64,000 nucleotides of DNA from JARRPM01 sp963765545 (GCA_963765545.1 CAVXWW010000004.1:1054001-1118000); one strand, 5' to 3'; shown: positions 50,075-59,074, counted from the stretch's first letter. A program made the numbers and translations. The notes: generated from the letters alone by a model not told the origin.

Positions 50075-50914
50075 TCAACGCTGGCGCATAACACTTTGTT
50101 GCATGGTGGTAGCCACCAGGCGCCCGTCCCGGGTGTAAAAGCTACCTCGCGCAAGGCCGCGCCCGCCCCCGATGCGCTCGGCCTCCACCACGTGCAACAG
50201 CCAATCATCGACACGAAAGTCCTCGTGAAACCACAAACCGTGATCCAGGCTGGCGACCTGCAGGCTGCCCTCCTCGAAACTCCTGCCGTGCTTGATCAGG
50301 CAGACATCGACGAGGAAGGCGTCAGAGAGGTAGGCCAGCAGTGCGTGGTGCAGCCCCCGCTGGTCGGGCACCGGGCCGGTGGTCTTCATCCAGGCCTGCA
50401 GTATCGGATCACGCGGAACCGGCTTATCCCAATCAATAGGCTCCACCACCCTGATATCGAGGTCCTCTCCGGTGGTGATCATGAAGCTTTCATCCAGCCT
50501 GCCCGACTCCAGGCTGAGCTGGCGTTCACTGGACAGTGATTCCGGCGGCGGCACGCTGGGCATTTCGATCTGGTACTCTTCGCCTACAGAAGGCTTCTGG
50601 AATGACATGGAGGCGACCAGGATCGGCTTGCCGCTCTGCAGGGCCACGACCCGGCGCGAACTGAAGCTGCCACCGTCTCGCGCTCGCTCAACATCAAAAA
50701 CAATCGGCAGGCTTACATTGCCCGGACGCAGGAAATAGGCGTGTTGCGAGTGAATGATACGGTCCGGTTCAACCGTGGCCACCGCCGCGCTGACGCATTG
50801 GGCGAGCACCTGTCCGCCGTAGACACGAAAAGCCTCAGGGTGCATGTTGGTGCCCACAAAACGGTTTTCACCATCGGCTACGGGGCTGACAACTTCGAGT
50901 AATCGGGAGAGCAT
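50075..50914 (-). CDS. tesB: Acyl-CoA thioesterase II (TesB family)
   Basis: 279 residues with the double hot-dog fold of TesB. First half: VYGGQVLAQCVSAAVATV, HSQHAYFLRPGN and RDGGSFSSRRVVALQ. Second half: ASLDHGLWFHEDFRVDDWLL and ARGSFYTRDGRLVATTMQQSVMR. These carry the Asp, Thr and Gln of the catalytic network. It hydrolyses medium to long acyl-CoA to free acid and CoA. ATG 50914 is natural for the family. Same strand as the acyl-CoA synthetase 70 nt downstream. Confidence 0.95.
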   Translation of the reverse strand: MLSRLLEVVSPVADGENRFVGTNMHPEAFRVYGGQVLAQCVSAAVATVEPDRIIHSQHAYFLRPGNVSLPIVFDVERARDGGSFSSRRVVALQSGKPILVASMSFQKPSVGEEYQIEMPSVPPPESLSSERQLSLESGRLDESFMITTGEDLDIRVVEPIDWDKPVPRDPILQAWMKTTGPVPDQRGLHHALLAYLSDAFLVDVCLIKHGRSFEEGSLQVASLDHGLWFHEDFRVDDWLLHVVEAERIGGGRGLARGSFYTRDGRLVATTMQQSVMRQR

Positions 50915-51044
50915 AATTTCAGAACAGGTTTAAAAGTGGGCCACATTATCCAGATAGTTGGTCGCATCGTGCAAGTGCTTGTTTTATCGTCAAACAGCGG
51001 GTAACCCCAGAGGCCCCGCGCTCAGAACCGGGGTGCTGGCAGGC

Positions 51045-51061
51045 GGCAATGTTGCATTGCC
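51045..51061. repeat. Inverted repeat GGCAATG-TTG-CATTGCC
   Basis: A perfect 7-bp inverted repeat with a 3-nt centre, in the 258-nt region between the divergent tesB and cupin genes, 111 nt upstream of the cupin start. It could be an operator or a small hairpin. The rest of this region shows no recognisable feature. Confidence 0.45.
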
Positions 51062-51172
51062 AGGGTCACGATGCCATGCGCACCTGCATCGTTCATGCAA
51101 AGGCCGGGCGACTGGCGTTTTCGCCTGACAGCGGACTATTCTGGTCTAAGGGCCAACAACAGGGAAATGGAA

Positions 51173-51514
51173 ATGCATATAGACAGAGAGTACTTTCAAG
51201 GATTGTCGGGCGCCCTTGAAGACCTCAAGACCAGAGAACTTTGGCCGACAACGTACTCTACCGATCAGGCTACCGCCGCTGACTTACACTGGCATAGCGA
51301 GGACGTGCACGGCTATGTCATAGAAGGCGCATTTCACATGCACGACGCCGAGGGTAATCGACATGACATGACTGCTGGCGACAGGTTTATGATTCCTGCG
51401 CGAACGCTTCACGCGGAGGGCCGGATTGACGAGCTCGTGCATCTGATCATCGGCATACCAGAGCCTTTGGCACCGGATCGATTCCTGTTGCCAAGAAGCC
51501 CGTCGACGTTATAG
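51173..51514 (+). CDS. Small single-domain cupin protein
   Basis: 113 residues. The cupin pattern is visible: DLHWHSEDVHGYVIEGAF holds two His and a Glu as in cupin motif 1, AGDRFMIPARTLHAEG holds the motif 2 His. A metal-binding beta-barrel is therefore likely. ATG 51173 is placed about 8 nt after AGGG; ATG 51167 is also possible, and the longer opening from 51071 has no support. It precedes the D-glutamate/5-oxoproline block by 137 nt on the same strand, so it may belong to that transcript. Function unknown. Confidence 0.72.
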   Translation: MHIDREYFQGLSGALEDLKTRELWPTTYSTDQATAADLHWHSEDVHGYVIEGAFHMHDAEGNRHDMTAGDRFMIPARTLHAEGRIDELVHLIIGIPEPLAPDRFLLPRSPSTL

Positions 51515-51650
51515 CTCGCCATATACCTGCGACAATAGTTCTGGCAGACATGCCGGCGAAGCACTAATGCGCTTGTAGCTGGCGTTCACGCTAGATTATC
51601 CAGATTCCTTAATCTATGCCAAACTGGCTACCCTGAAAAATCCAGGAAGC

Positions 51651-52463
51651 ATGATGACGGATTCACAAGCTCGTTCTAACGATCAGTCGGACAAACCGGG
51701 GCAACTGCGGCGCGCCATTCGCAATGGCGAACACGATGGCAACACCTCCGGCCTGGCGCCCGGTTTTGTGCAGTGCAATATTGTGATACTGCCCGCCGCC
51801 ATGGCCGGTGACTTCCTGCGTTTTTGCCAGCTCAACCCCAAGCCCTGCCCCCTGATCGCCATGTCGAACAGCCCTGGAGACGCTGCGCTACCACCTTTGG
51901 GGGATGTCGACATCCGCACTGACGTGCCAAGCTACCGGGTCTTTCGCGACGGCAAATTCGTGGAGGAAGTTGCCGACATCAGCGCTCTGTGGCGAGACGA
52001 TCTGGTCACCTTTGCGCTGGGCTGCTCTTTCTCTTTCGAGGAGGCTCTTCTGGCTGACGGGCTGGAGGTGCGCAACGTGACGCAGGGGGTCAATGTTCCC
52101 ATGTACAGGACCGCCATAGATTGTACTCCCGCCGGGCCTTTTGCCGGTAAAATGGTGGTTAGCATGCGGCCTTTCAAGGCGGCAGATGCGATTCGCGCGA
52201 TACAGATTTGCACCCGATTCCCCTCTGTGCACGGTGCACCGATACACCTGGGTGATCCGGGACAGATTGGCATCCAGGACCTGGCCAACCCTGATTACGG
52301 TGACCCGGTGACGATTGGAGGGCAGGAACTCCCGGTATTCTGGGCCTGCGGTGTCACGCCCCAGGTCGCATTGGAAGCGGCCAGGCCACCGTTTGCGATA
52401 ACCCACAGTCCGGGTTGTATGCTGGTGACCGATATACGTAACAGCCAGCTGGCTGTGATGTAG
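51651..52463 (+). CDS. DUF1445 protein, D-glutamate cyclase family (N-half of DGLUCY)
   Basis: 270 residues. Family landmarks include APGFVQCNIVILPA near 36-49, DIRTDVPSYRVFRDG, FALGCSFSFEEAL (about 122-134), NVPMYRTAIDC and the ending ITHSPGCMLVTD. This is Pfam DUF1445, renamed after the animal mitochondrial enzyme DGLUCY, which converts D-glutamate to 5-oxo-D-proline. In animals it is fused to DUF4392, whose homologue is encoded at 54845 in this same run. Two adjacent ATGs (51651, 51654) follow AGGA; the second has the better spacing. pxpA starts 28 nt downstream. Older annotation calls this family a putative hydro-lyase. Confidence 0.9.
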   Translation: MMTDSQARSNDQSDKPGQLRRAIRNGEHDGNTSGLAPGFVQCNIVILPAAMAGDFLRFCQLNPKPCPLIAMSNSPGDAALPPLGDVDIRTDVPSYRVFRDGKFVEEVADISALWRDDLVTFALGCSFSFEEALLADGLEVRNVTQGVNVPMYRTAIDCTPAGPFAGKMVVSMRPFKAADAIRAIQICTRFPSVHGAPIHLGDPGQIGIQDLANPDYGDPVTIGGQELPVFWACGVTPQVALEAARPPFAITHSPGCMLVTDIRNSQLAVM

Positions 52464-52491
52464 CGACAGGAACCAGGAGCAGGAAGAAACG

Positions 52492-53223
52492 ATGTTACTG
52501 AACTGCGATCTCGGAGAGAGTTACGGCAGCTGGGCCATGGGCCTGGACGACCAGGTCATGCCACACATAAACCAGGCCAATATCGCCTGCGGATTTCACG
52601 GCGGTGACCCGGTGACCATGCGCAATACCCTCGCGCTTGCCGCGCGTCATGGCGTCAAAATAGGCGCTCACCCATCCTACCCTGACCTTGTGGGATTCGG
52701 CCGACGCAGCATGAATCTCAGCGATGACGAGCTGATCGCCGGCCTGCACTACCAGGTGGCCGCGTTGGAGGGTATGGCTCTGAGCCAGAATCTGACGCTT
52801 GATTACGTCAAACCACACGGCGCGCTTTACAACGACATGATGGCAAAACCCGCAGTCCGGGCCACTTTGCTTGAGGCCATAGCGAGTTATCATCGGCCGC
52901 TGGCCCTGATGCTGCAGGCAACGCCGGCCGCCGACCAGCACCGCGCGGAGGCTGACGCGCTCAAGGTTCCACTACTGTTCGAGGCCTTCGCCGACCGCTG
53001 CTATGACGACGACGGCAGTCTGTTGTCCAGGCGCCTTCCCGGCGCGGTGCACAGCCGGGATCGCATGCTGGCGCAGGTAGAGCAGTTGTGCAGCCAGGGT
53101 ACGATTACCACGGCCGGGGGCAAGGTACTGCTGCTGCAGGTGGACACCCTGTGTGTGCACGGCGACAACCTCGAAGGTGTGCAGGCCATAGAGGCTATCC
53201 GCGCCCTGGTCGACGGGGAATAG
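52492..53223 (+). CDS. pxpA: 5-oxoprolinase subunit A (LamB/YcsF family)
   Basis: 243 residues, the PxpA subunit of the ATP-dependent bacterial 5-oxoprolinase, which opens 5-oxoproline to glutamate. Signatures are LNCDLGESYG at 2-11, NIACGFHGGDPVTM, GAHPSYPDLVGFGRR (about 56-70), VKPHGALYNDM and the terminal QVDTLCVHGDN. Asp, His and Lys residues in these motifs form the active site in family members. AGGAAGAAACG precedes the ATG. pxpB follows after 6 nt. Confidence 0.97.
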   Translation: MLLNCDLGESYGSWAMGLDDQVMPHINQANIACGFHGGDPVTMRNTLALAARHGVKIGAHPSYPDLVGFGRRSMNLSDDELIAGLHYQVAALEGMALSQNLTLDYVKPHGALYNDMMAKPAVRATLLEAIASYHRPLALMLQATPAADQHRAEADALKVPLLFEAFADRCYDDDGSLLSRRLPGAVHSRDRMLAQVEQLCSQGTITTAGGKVLLLQVDTLCVHGDNLEGVQAIEAIRALVDGE

Positions 53224-53229
53224 AGCAGC

Positions 53230-53910
53230 ATGCTGGACATACACTCGGCGGGGGAGAACGCCCTCATCGTCTATCTCGGGCAGGACGCGAATCCGGAAAC
53301 CGCAACCCGCGTGCAGGCGGCGGGCGGCGCTATAGAAACGGCCCTGCAGGAAGACCTGGTGGACCTGGTTCCCTCCTATGCTTCGATACTGGTTATCTAC
53401 GACCCCTTTAAAACCGATCACCTCAGTGTGGGACACCGCTTGCGTATCGCCCTCAGCGGGCTGTCGGCCCAGGACAGTGCACAGGGTCGCACCGTGGTAC
53501 TGCCCGTGTATTACGCGGCCGAGGCAGGGGCTGACCTGGAATCACTGGCGGAGAAAACGGGGCTGAGCGTCGACGAAGTGATCGGTCTGCACAGCGGCAC
53601 CGAGTACCGTGTTTATGCAATCGGATTCGCACCCGGCTTCGCCTATCTCGGGGAGGTCGACCCGCGTATCGCAGCGCCGCGCCTGCAAACCCCTCGCCTG
53701 AAGGTACCGCGCGGTGCGGTGGCGATTGCGGATCGGCAAACCGCTGTTTACCCTGCTGTATCGCCCGGCGGCTGGAACCTCATCGGGCGCTGCCCTACCC
53801 GCATGTTTGATCCCCGGACTGAACCGACCATGCCGGTAGAGGTCGGCGACCTGGTGAAATTTGAGCCCATCAACCGGGAGCGATTCATGGCCCTGGGGGG
53901 CGAACTGTAA
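53230..53910 (+). CDS. pxpB: 5-oxoprolinase subunit B (KipI family)
   Basis: 226 residues. PxpB/KipI features: EVIGLHSGTEYRVYAIGFAPGFAYLGEVD in the middle and VPRGAVAIADRQTAVYP, SPGGWNLIGRCP near the end. It pairs with PxpC to activate 5-oxoproline with ATP. Residues 1-70 are the cyclophilin-like N-terminal domain. The stop codon TAA overlaps the pxpC ATG by one base (53910), showing tight coupling. Confidence 0.96.
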   Translation: MLDIHSAGENALIVYLGQDANPETATRVQAAGGAIETALQEDLVDLVPSYASILVIYDPFKTDHLSVGHRLRIALSGLSAQDSAQGRTVVLPVYYAAEAGADLESLAEKTGLSVDEVIGLHSGTEYRVYAIGFAPGFAYLGEVDPRIAAPRLQTPRLKVPRGAVAIADRQTAVYPAVSPGGWNLIGRCPTRMFDPRTEPTMPVEVGDLVKFEPINRERFMALGGEL

Positions 53911-54848
53911 TGAGCCTGGAGGTCTTACAACCCGGCGTACTGAGCCTGCTGCAGGACCGCGGGCGCTTTGGCCAGCATCGCATTGGCCTGACCAACGGCG
54001 GCCCGCTCGACACCGAGGCATTCCTGTACTGCAATCGATTGCTGTCTAACGATGATAACTGCACTGCGCTTGAGATCAGCTACGGCGGCAGTCGTTTTCG
54101 CGCTGGTGTCGATACCTACCTGTGCGTTACCGGTGCCGAGACACCCCTCACTATCAACGGTAAAGAGAGACCCCTGTGGGCCGTGCACCAGGTTGCTGCC
54201 GGCGACGAGATCGCACTGGATTTTGCCACGCGCGGCTGTCGCAACTACCTCGGGGTGGCCGGTGGCTTTCGAATAGAGCCCAGTTTCGGCAGCACGGCAA
54301 CGGTAATGCGCGAAAGTATCGGGGGATTGCGGGGCGAAAAACTTCAGGCCGGGGACATCCTGCCCTGCGCGCCGACGAGGGATCGCAAGTGCTACTACCT
54401 GCCCGCTGAAAGGCAACCGCACTACCAGAACATGGTCACGGTGCGGGTTATTCCCGGCTACCAGCAGGCCCACTTCAGCCGCCTGCAGCAGCGCCGATTT
54501 TTCAGCCATGGGTACACCGTGTCCGAACGCTCTGACCGCATGGGCTGCCGGTTGGAGGGACCCGCGATAAGCTGCGAGATTGAGGGCATCCTGTCGGAAG
54601 GCATTTGCTTCGGCGCGATACAGATTCCAGCGGATGGCCAACCCATTGTACTGCTCAACGACCGGCAGACCATAGGCGGCTATCCCAAGATTGGTTCCGC
54701 CCTGTCCCTGGACGCTTCGCGCCTGTCTCAGCTGAGGCCCGGGGATACCGTCCACTTCGCCCCCATCAGCCCCCACGGGGCCCACAACGCACTGCACCTG
54801 GCGCAAGCCGTGGTGAGCCGCCAACCATTGCCGGAGAGACCCTGTTGA
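53910..54848 (+). CDS. pxpC: 5-oxoprolinase subunit C (KipA, biotin-dependent carboxyltransferase-like)
   Basis: 312 residues. PxpC/KipA features: QPGVLSLLQDRGRFGQHRIGLT near the N-terminus, GPLDTEAFLYCNRLL, YLGVAGGF, and in the second half SDRMGCRLEGP and GYPKIGSALSLDASRLSQL. The family is often mislabelled as an allophanate hydrolase subunit. Together with PxpA and PxpB it should form a complete 5-oxoprolinase. Its TGA (54846-54848) overlaps the TTG start of the DUF4392 gene by 3 nt. Confidence 0.96.
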   Translation: MSLEVLQPGVLSLLQDRGRFGQHRIGLTNGGPLDTEAFLYCNRLLSNDDNCTALEISYGGSRFRAGVDTYLCVTGAETPLTINGKERPLWAVHQVAAGDEIALDFATRGCRNYLGVAGGFRIEPSFGSTATVMRESIGGLRGEKLQAGDILPCAPTRDRKCYYLPAERQPHYQNMVTVRVIPGYQQAHFSRLQQRRFFSHGYTVSERSDRMGCRLEGPAISCEIEGILSEGICFGAIQIPADGQPIVLLNDRQTIGGYPKIGSALSLDASRLSQLRPGDTVHFAPISPHGAHNALHLAQAVVSRQPLPERPC

Positions 54849-55687
54849 ACGATACCAGCCTGAGTACCGCCATCGAGGAGCTGATGGTGTCCCGCAACCT
54901 GCGTAATATGCAGGTGGCACGGGCAGCGCTCAAACCGGGTTACTATTTGCGGGCCGCGCAGTTGCTGCACAATATTCGCGGGACGGTCATCATAGGCACC
55001 GGCTTCCCGGTGATCGATACCTTCGAAACAGATGGGCCCGTAGGTGCTATCGCACTGTATCACTGCCTGCAGGCACTGGGCGCCGAGCCGGTCATTGCCT
55101 GCGGCCCACCCCTGTGCGATGCACTGGCCGGCGACTACAAGGTACTGCCGCTGACCGCCCGGGACCTGGAAGCCGCCCGGGAAGAGGCCGCTGCGAGCCT
55201 GCAACGCCTGCAGCCGGCTGCTGTCATCTCTATAGAGCGACCCGGACTCGCCGGGGACGGCCGCTACTACAATATGCGCGGTGAAGACATTACCGAACGC
55301 TGCTATTTCTTCGACCCCTTCCTCACGCTTGCCACCTGCCCTACCCTGGCCATTGGCGACGGCGGAAACGAGATCGGTATGGGCAACATAGCCGCAGCAA
55401 TCGCAACCCTGGATATCCAGGCGGCGGTGACCTGTTGCGACGAGCTACTGGTCGCCGATGTATCCAACTGGAGTGCCTACGGACTGATCGCGTTGCTGGC
55501 CAGATGGTCGGGGCGCGACCTGCTGGCGGAGATCTCGCCCCTGGACATTCTCGACTACCTGTCAGCCCGTGGCAGTGTCGATGGGGTGACCCGGGAAAAT
55601 ACGTTGACGGAGGATGGACTCGCGGCTTCCGAAGGCATACAGCTTATTAGGGATTTACGTATCCTGACCGGTTTCGAGAACGACTGA
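54845..55687 (+). CDS. DUF4392 protein, D-glutamate cyclase C-terminal domain family
   Basis: 280 residues matching the C-terminal half of animal DGLUCY (DUF4392). Visible landmarks are GTGFPVIDTFETDGPVGA (about 51-68), the phrase ISIERPGLAGDGRYYNMRG, and CPTLAIGDGGNEIGMGN near 175, a Gly/Asp-rich loop conserved in the family. The start is taken as TTG 54845, with GGAG 9 nt upstream and overlapping the pxpC stop (TTGA). The longer opening back to 54605 is a shadow of pxpC. It is separated from its DUF1445 partner by pxpABC, so the two DGLUCY halves are encoded apart but in one run. A D-amino-acid aminotransferase gene follows after 27 nt. Confidence 0.9.
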   Translation: MNDTSLSTAIEELMVSRNLRNMQVARAALKPGYYLRAAQLLHNIRGTVIIGTGFPVIDTFETDGPVGAIALYHCLQALGAEPVIACGPPLCDALAGDYKVLPLTARDLEAAREEAAASLQRLQPAAVISIERPGLAGDGRYYNMRGEDITERCYFFDPFLTLATCPTLAIGDGGNEIGMGNIAAAIATLDIQAAVTCCDELLVADVSNWSAYGLIALLARWSGRDLLAEISPLDILDYLSARGSVDGVTRENTLTEDGLAASEGIQLIRDLRILTGFEND

Positions 55688-55714
55688 CCCCGGTCACGAA
55701 CAAGAGGAAAGACA

Positions 55715-56572
55715 ATGAGCACGGTATATCTCAATGGTGTTTACCTCCCCATGGCAGAGGCGCGAATATCACCGATGGATCGGGGCTTCCTGTTTGGCGA
55801 TGGCATTTACGAGGTCATTCCCTCCTACGATGGCAAGCTGGTGGGCTTCGAGCCCCATATGGCAAGAATGCAGGAAGGCCTGGACGCCATTGAAATCCAG
55901 CTGCAGGTTGACCGGGAGCAGTGGCGGGATATTGCCCAGCGCCTGATCGCCCATAACGGAGGCGGCAATCTGGGCATCTATTTCCATGTCAGCCGCGGCG
56001 CAGATGACCGCCGCAACCACGCCTACCCCGAGGACGTGAGCCCGACCCTGTACGCCTTTGCCTTCGAGATTCCACCGGCGCCGACCGCAGACAAGGCCGC
56101 CGCCACCTGCTATACCGTCGCGACCACTGAAGATAAGCGCTGGAAGCGCTGTAACATCAAGTCCACCGCGCTGCTGGGTAACGTGATGCACTACCAGCAC
56201 GGCCACGCACTGGGCCACAACGAGACCATCCTCTACAACCAGGAGGGTGAGCTTACCGAGGCAGCGGCCTGCAATGTATTTGTGGTCAGCAACGGTGTTG
56301 TCGCCACACCTCCACTGGATTACCAGAAGCTGCCCGGGATTACGCGCCTGATGCTGCTGGAGATCCTGCGCCGCGACGGCAGTATCCCCGCGCAGGAGCG
56401 GGTGGTGACAATGGACGAGGTGCGCCGGGCAGACGAGGTATGGCTGACCAGTTCCAGCAAGGAGATTGCACCGGTGGTGGCGATAGACGGCAAACCTGTT
56501 GGCGATGGTGAAGCAGGCGACGTCTGGCTGGCGGCGCAGAGGCTCTACAGCGCCCACAAGTTTGACTTCTGA
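55715..56572 (+). CDS. dat: D-amino-acid aminotransferase
   Basis: 285 residues, fold-type IV PLP aminotransferase. RGFLFGDGIYEVI (23-35), catalytic Lys149 in CNIKSTALLGN (146-156), LTEAAACNVFVV and the late WLTSSSKEIAPVV follow Bacillus D-amino-acid transaminase rather than IlvE. It exchanges D-Ala plus 2-oxoglutarate with pyruvate plus D-Glu. A strong AGAGGAAAGAC site precedes the ATG. Its TGA overlaps the next gene's ATG by one base. The context with the D-glutamate cyclase halves makes D-Glu its likely product or substrate. Confidence 0.92.
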   Translation: MSTVYLNGVYLPMAEARISPMDRGFLFGDGIYEVIPSYDGKLVGFEPHMARMQEGLDAIEIQLQVDREQWRDIAQRLIAHNGGGNLGIYFHVSRGADDRRNHAYPEDVSPTLYAFAFEIPPAPTADKAAATCYTVATTEDKRWKRCNIKSTALLGNVMHYQHGHALGHNETILYNQEGELTEAAACNVFVVSNGVVATPPLDYQKLPGITRLMLLEILRRDGSIPAQERVVTMDEVRRADEVWLTSSSKEIAPVVAIDGKPVGDGEAGDVWLAAQRLYSAHKFDF

Positions 56573-57657
56573 TGGCACGCCCCAACCAGGCCCGAATCAA
56601 CCTGTCAGCCCTGCGCAATAATCTCGCGCTGGTCAGGCAACTGGCCCCCAGGGCCAGGGTAATGGCCGTGGTGAAGGCCAATGCCTACGGCCACGGCGCA
56701 CTGACCATAGCCCGCGAGCTCGATACCCGCGTTGACGCGCTGGCCGTCGCCTGTATTGAGGAAGCGCAGGAGCTGCGAGACGGCCAGGTAAACTCACCCA
56801 TCCTTTTATTGGAGGGGCTCTTTGAGCCCGCGGAGCTGGCCACCGCCGCCGCGCGCAATTACTGGGTGACCGTCGACAACGAACAACAGCTGGCGTGGCT
56901 GGAAAAGGCTCGCCTGCCCCGACCAATACGCTGCCTGCTTAAAATCGATACCGGCATGCATCGCCTTGGCGTGGCACCAGCTGAGGCGGGCGCTTTCTAC
57001 CGGCGCCTAAAGGCATGCAAAAGCGTCAGTGATGATGTTGTACTGACGACCCATTTTGCCTCCGCCGATGATACCGGCAGCGACCTCACCACGACCCAAC
57101 TCGCCCTGTTCGAGGCCACCTGCCAGGATCTGCCGGGCGAGCGCAGCGCGGCCAACTCGGCCGGTGTACTGGCGTGGCCGGCGAGCCACTACGACTGGGT
57201 AAGGCCGGGATATATGCTGTTTGGCAACTCCCCCTTGACAGGCGACCACCCCAATGCCGCCGAGCTGGAGCCCGTCATGACGCTGGTGTCCGCCGTCATT
57301 TCCCTGCGCGCGGTGCAGCCCGGCGAAACTGTAGGCTACGGCGCAAACTGGACCGCGACCCGATCGTCCAGGATCGCTACTGTGTGCATAGGATATGGCG
57401 ACGGTTATCCGCGCCTCGCACCCAACGGCACCCCCGTACTGGTAAATGGGCAGCGGGCGCCTCTGGCGGGCCGGGTTTCAATGGACATGATAACGGTGGA
57501 CGTCACCGACCTTGCCGATGTCAGTATCGGCGACGAGGTGATATTGTGGGGCGCTGGCCTGGCCGCCGCAGAGATCGCCCAATGCGCAGACACCATTGGC
57601 TATGAACTCACCACTCGCATGACGGCACGCACCCCGCGCGTCGTGGTAACCCGATAA
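56572..57657 (+). CDS. alr: Alanine racemase
   Basis: 361 residues, fold-type III PLP enzyme. The PLP Lys35 sits in VVKANAYGHGA (33-43) and the catalytic Tyr (about 275) in CIGYGDGYPR. GRVSMDMITVDVTDL follows as in Alr/DadX. It interconverts L- and D-alanine. The ATG overlaps the aminotransferase stop (TGATG), so the two should be made together. Whether this is the cell's only alanine racemase (biosynthetic Alr) or a catabolic DadX cannot be told; the operon context favours D-amino-acid turnover. Confidence 0.95.
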   Translation: MARPNQARINLSALRNNLALVRQLAPRARVMAVVKANAYGHGALTIARELDTRVDALAVACIEEAQELRDGQVNSPILLLEGLFEPAELATAAARNYWVTVDNEQQLAWLEKARLPRPIRCLLKIDTGMHRLGVAPAEAGAFYRRLKACKSVSDDVVLTTHFASADDTGSDLTTTQLALFEATCQDLPGERSAANSAGVLAWPASHYDWVRPGYMLFGNSPLTGDHPNAAELEPVMTLVSAVISLRAVQPGETVGYGANWTATRSSRIATVCIGYGDGYPRLAPNGTPVLVNGQRAPLAGRVSMDMITVDVTDLADVSIGDEVILWGAGLAAAEIAQCADTIGYELTTRMTARTPRVVVTR

Positions 57658-57706
57658 TAAAAGCCCTGCTGCAGTTCCAGACGCGGCAGGCGCTACGGAC
57701 AAGTTA

Positions 57707-59074
57707 ATGAACATACTGTCACTGACCACCTTGAGGGAGCTGCTCAGGCTGTCGCTACCCATGGTGGTATCCCAGGGCAGCTTCGCGGTGATGATATTTA
57801 CGGACCGCTGGTTCATGTCAAACCTGGACGCCACCCATATTGCGGCGACCATGGGCGGCGGTGTGGCGTTCGCCTTCTGCCTGTCCCTCTTCATGGGGCT
57901 CATCACCTATGCCAATGCCTTGAGCGCCCAATACTACGGGGCGGGCGAGCTGGCCAAATGTCCCAGGGTGGTCACCCAGGGCCTGCTGATGGCTGCTGCG
58001 TGTATCCCGATTCTAGTTGTTATAGGTTATTTTGGCGGCAGGGTATTCTCCTCGATGGGCCACGATCCGGCGCAGGTGCCGCTGGAGCGAATCTATTTTC
58101 AGATCCTGATGACCGGCAGTTTTTTCAGCCTGGTCAAGGCCTGTCTCGCGTCATACTTTGCCGGCATAGGTCGCACCCGGGTTGTTATGGCTTGTGACCT
58201 GCTGGCGGTGTCACTCAATATCCCGCTGTCGTGGGCACTGATATTCGGCAAGTTCGGGCTACCGGAGCTGGGTATTGCCGGAGCCGCGCTGGGCACAGTC
58301 GTGGCAACGGTTCTGGGTATGTGCCTGTTTTTTGCGTTCTACCTGTCGCGAGAGCACCGGCTGCAATTTGACATTGTAAACTCCTGGCACTTCGACCCCG
58401 GTATCATGCGGCGCTACCTGCGCCTGGGTGTGCCGGCGGGCATGGAAAGCTTTCTGAACATGGCCACGTTCAATGTATTCCTGCTGTTGTTCCAGTCCTA
58501 TGGGGTGACTGAGGGCGCCGCCATGGCCATCGTTTTCAACTGGGATATGCTGTCTTTCGTCCCCTTGATCGGCTTGAACATCTCCGTGATGAGCCTGATC
58601 GGAAGGTTTGTAGGCATGCGGGACATGGCCCGAACCAATCAGGTGATTTCCTCTGGATTTATTCTTTCCATGGGCTACGCCGGTGTGCTGGTGGTGATTT
58701 TCCTGACATTCCGGATGGAACTGATAGACGTCTTTCGCACACCGGGAACAGAGTTTGAAGAGATCCGCCAGCTTGCCGGCAGCATGATGATAGGGCTGTG
58801 TACCTATATGCTGGCGGACGCGACCATCATGGTGACAAGCGGTACCCTGCGCGGTGCCGGTGATACCCGCTGGGTGATGTTCACCTCTATCACCCTGCAC
58901 TGGATAATGGTGGTGGCCCAGTATTACGTCATCGTTGTGCGCAAGATGGACCCGATGGTGTCATGGTGGATACTGGTGGCCATGATACAGTGCCTCGCCC
59001 TCGCCTATCTGTGGCGCCTGCTGGGAGGGCGCTGGCGCCACCCGGAACGCCTCGCAAAGGTTATGCAGGAGTGA
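57707..59074 (+). CDS. MATE family efflux transporter
   Basis: 455 residues with twelve predicted helices in two MatE halves. The first half opens LRELLRLSLPMVVSQGSF and has the family phrase NALSAQYYGAGE near 67-78; the second half has LRLGVPAGMESFLNMATF and GTLRGAGDTRWVMF. Such proteins exchange Na+ or H+ for organic cations or other metabolites. It begins 49 nt after alr on the same strand, so it may export a product of the D-amino-acid block, though that is inference. Its 3' end overlaps the convergent SDR gene by 14 nt. Confidence 0.9.
   Translation: MNILSLTTLRELLRLSLPMVVSQGSFAVMIFTDRWFMSNLDATHIAATMGGGVAFAFCLSLFMGLITYANALSAQYYGAGELAKCPRVVTQGLLMAAACIPILVVIGYFGGRVFSSMGHDPAQVPLERIYFQILMTGSFFSLVKACLASYFAGIGRTRVVMACDLLAVSLNIPLSWALIFGKFGLPELGIAGAALGTVVATVLGMCLFFAFYLSREHRLQFDIVNSWHFDPGIMRRYLRLGVPAGMESFLNMATFNVFLLLFQSYGVTEGAAMAIVFNWDMLSFVPLIGLNISVMSLIGRFVGMRDMARTNQVISSGFILSMGYAGVLVVIFLTFRMELIDVFRTPGTEFEEIRQLAGSMMIGLCTYMLADATIMVTSGTLRGAGDTRWVMFTSITLHWIMVVAQYYVIVVRKMDPMVSWWILVAMIQCLALAYLWRLLGGRWRHPERLAKVMQE

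Noticed and set aside
53910..54848. Allophanate hydrolase / urea amidolyase subunit
   Set aside because: This is the older name for the KipA family; the presence of pxpA and pxpB alongside fits 5-oxoprolinase.
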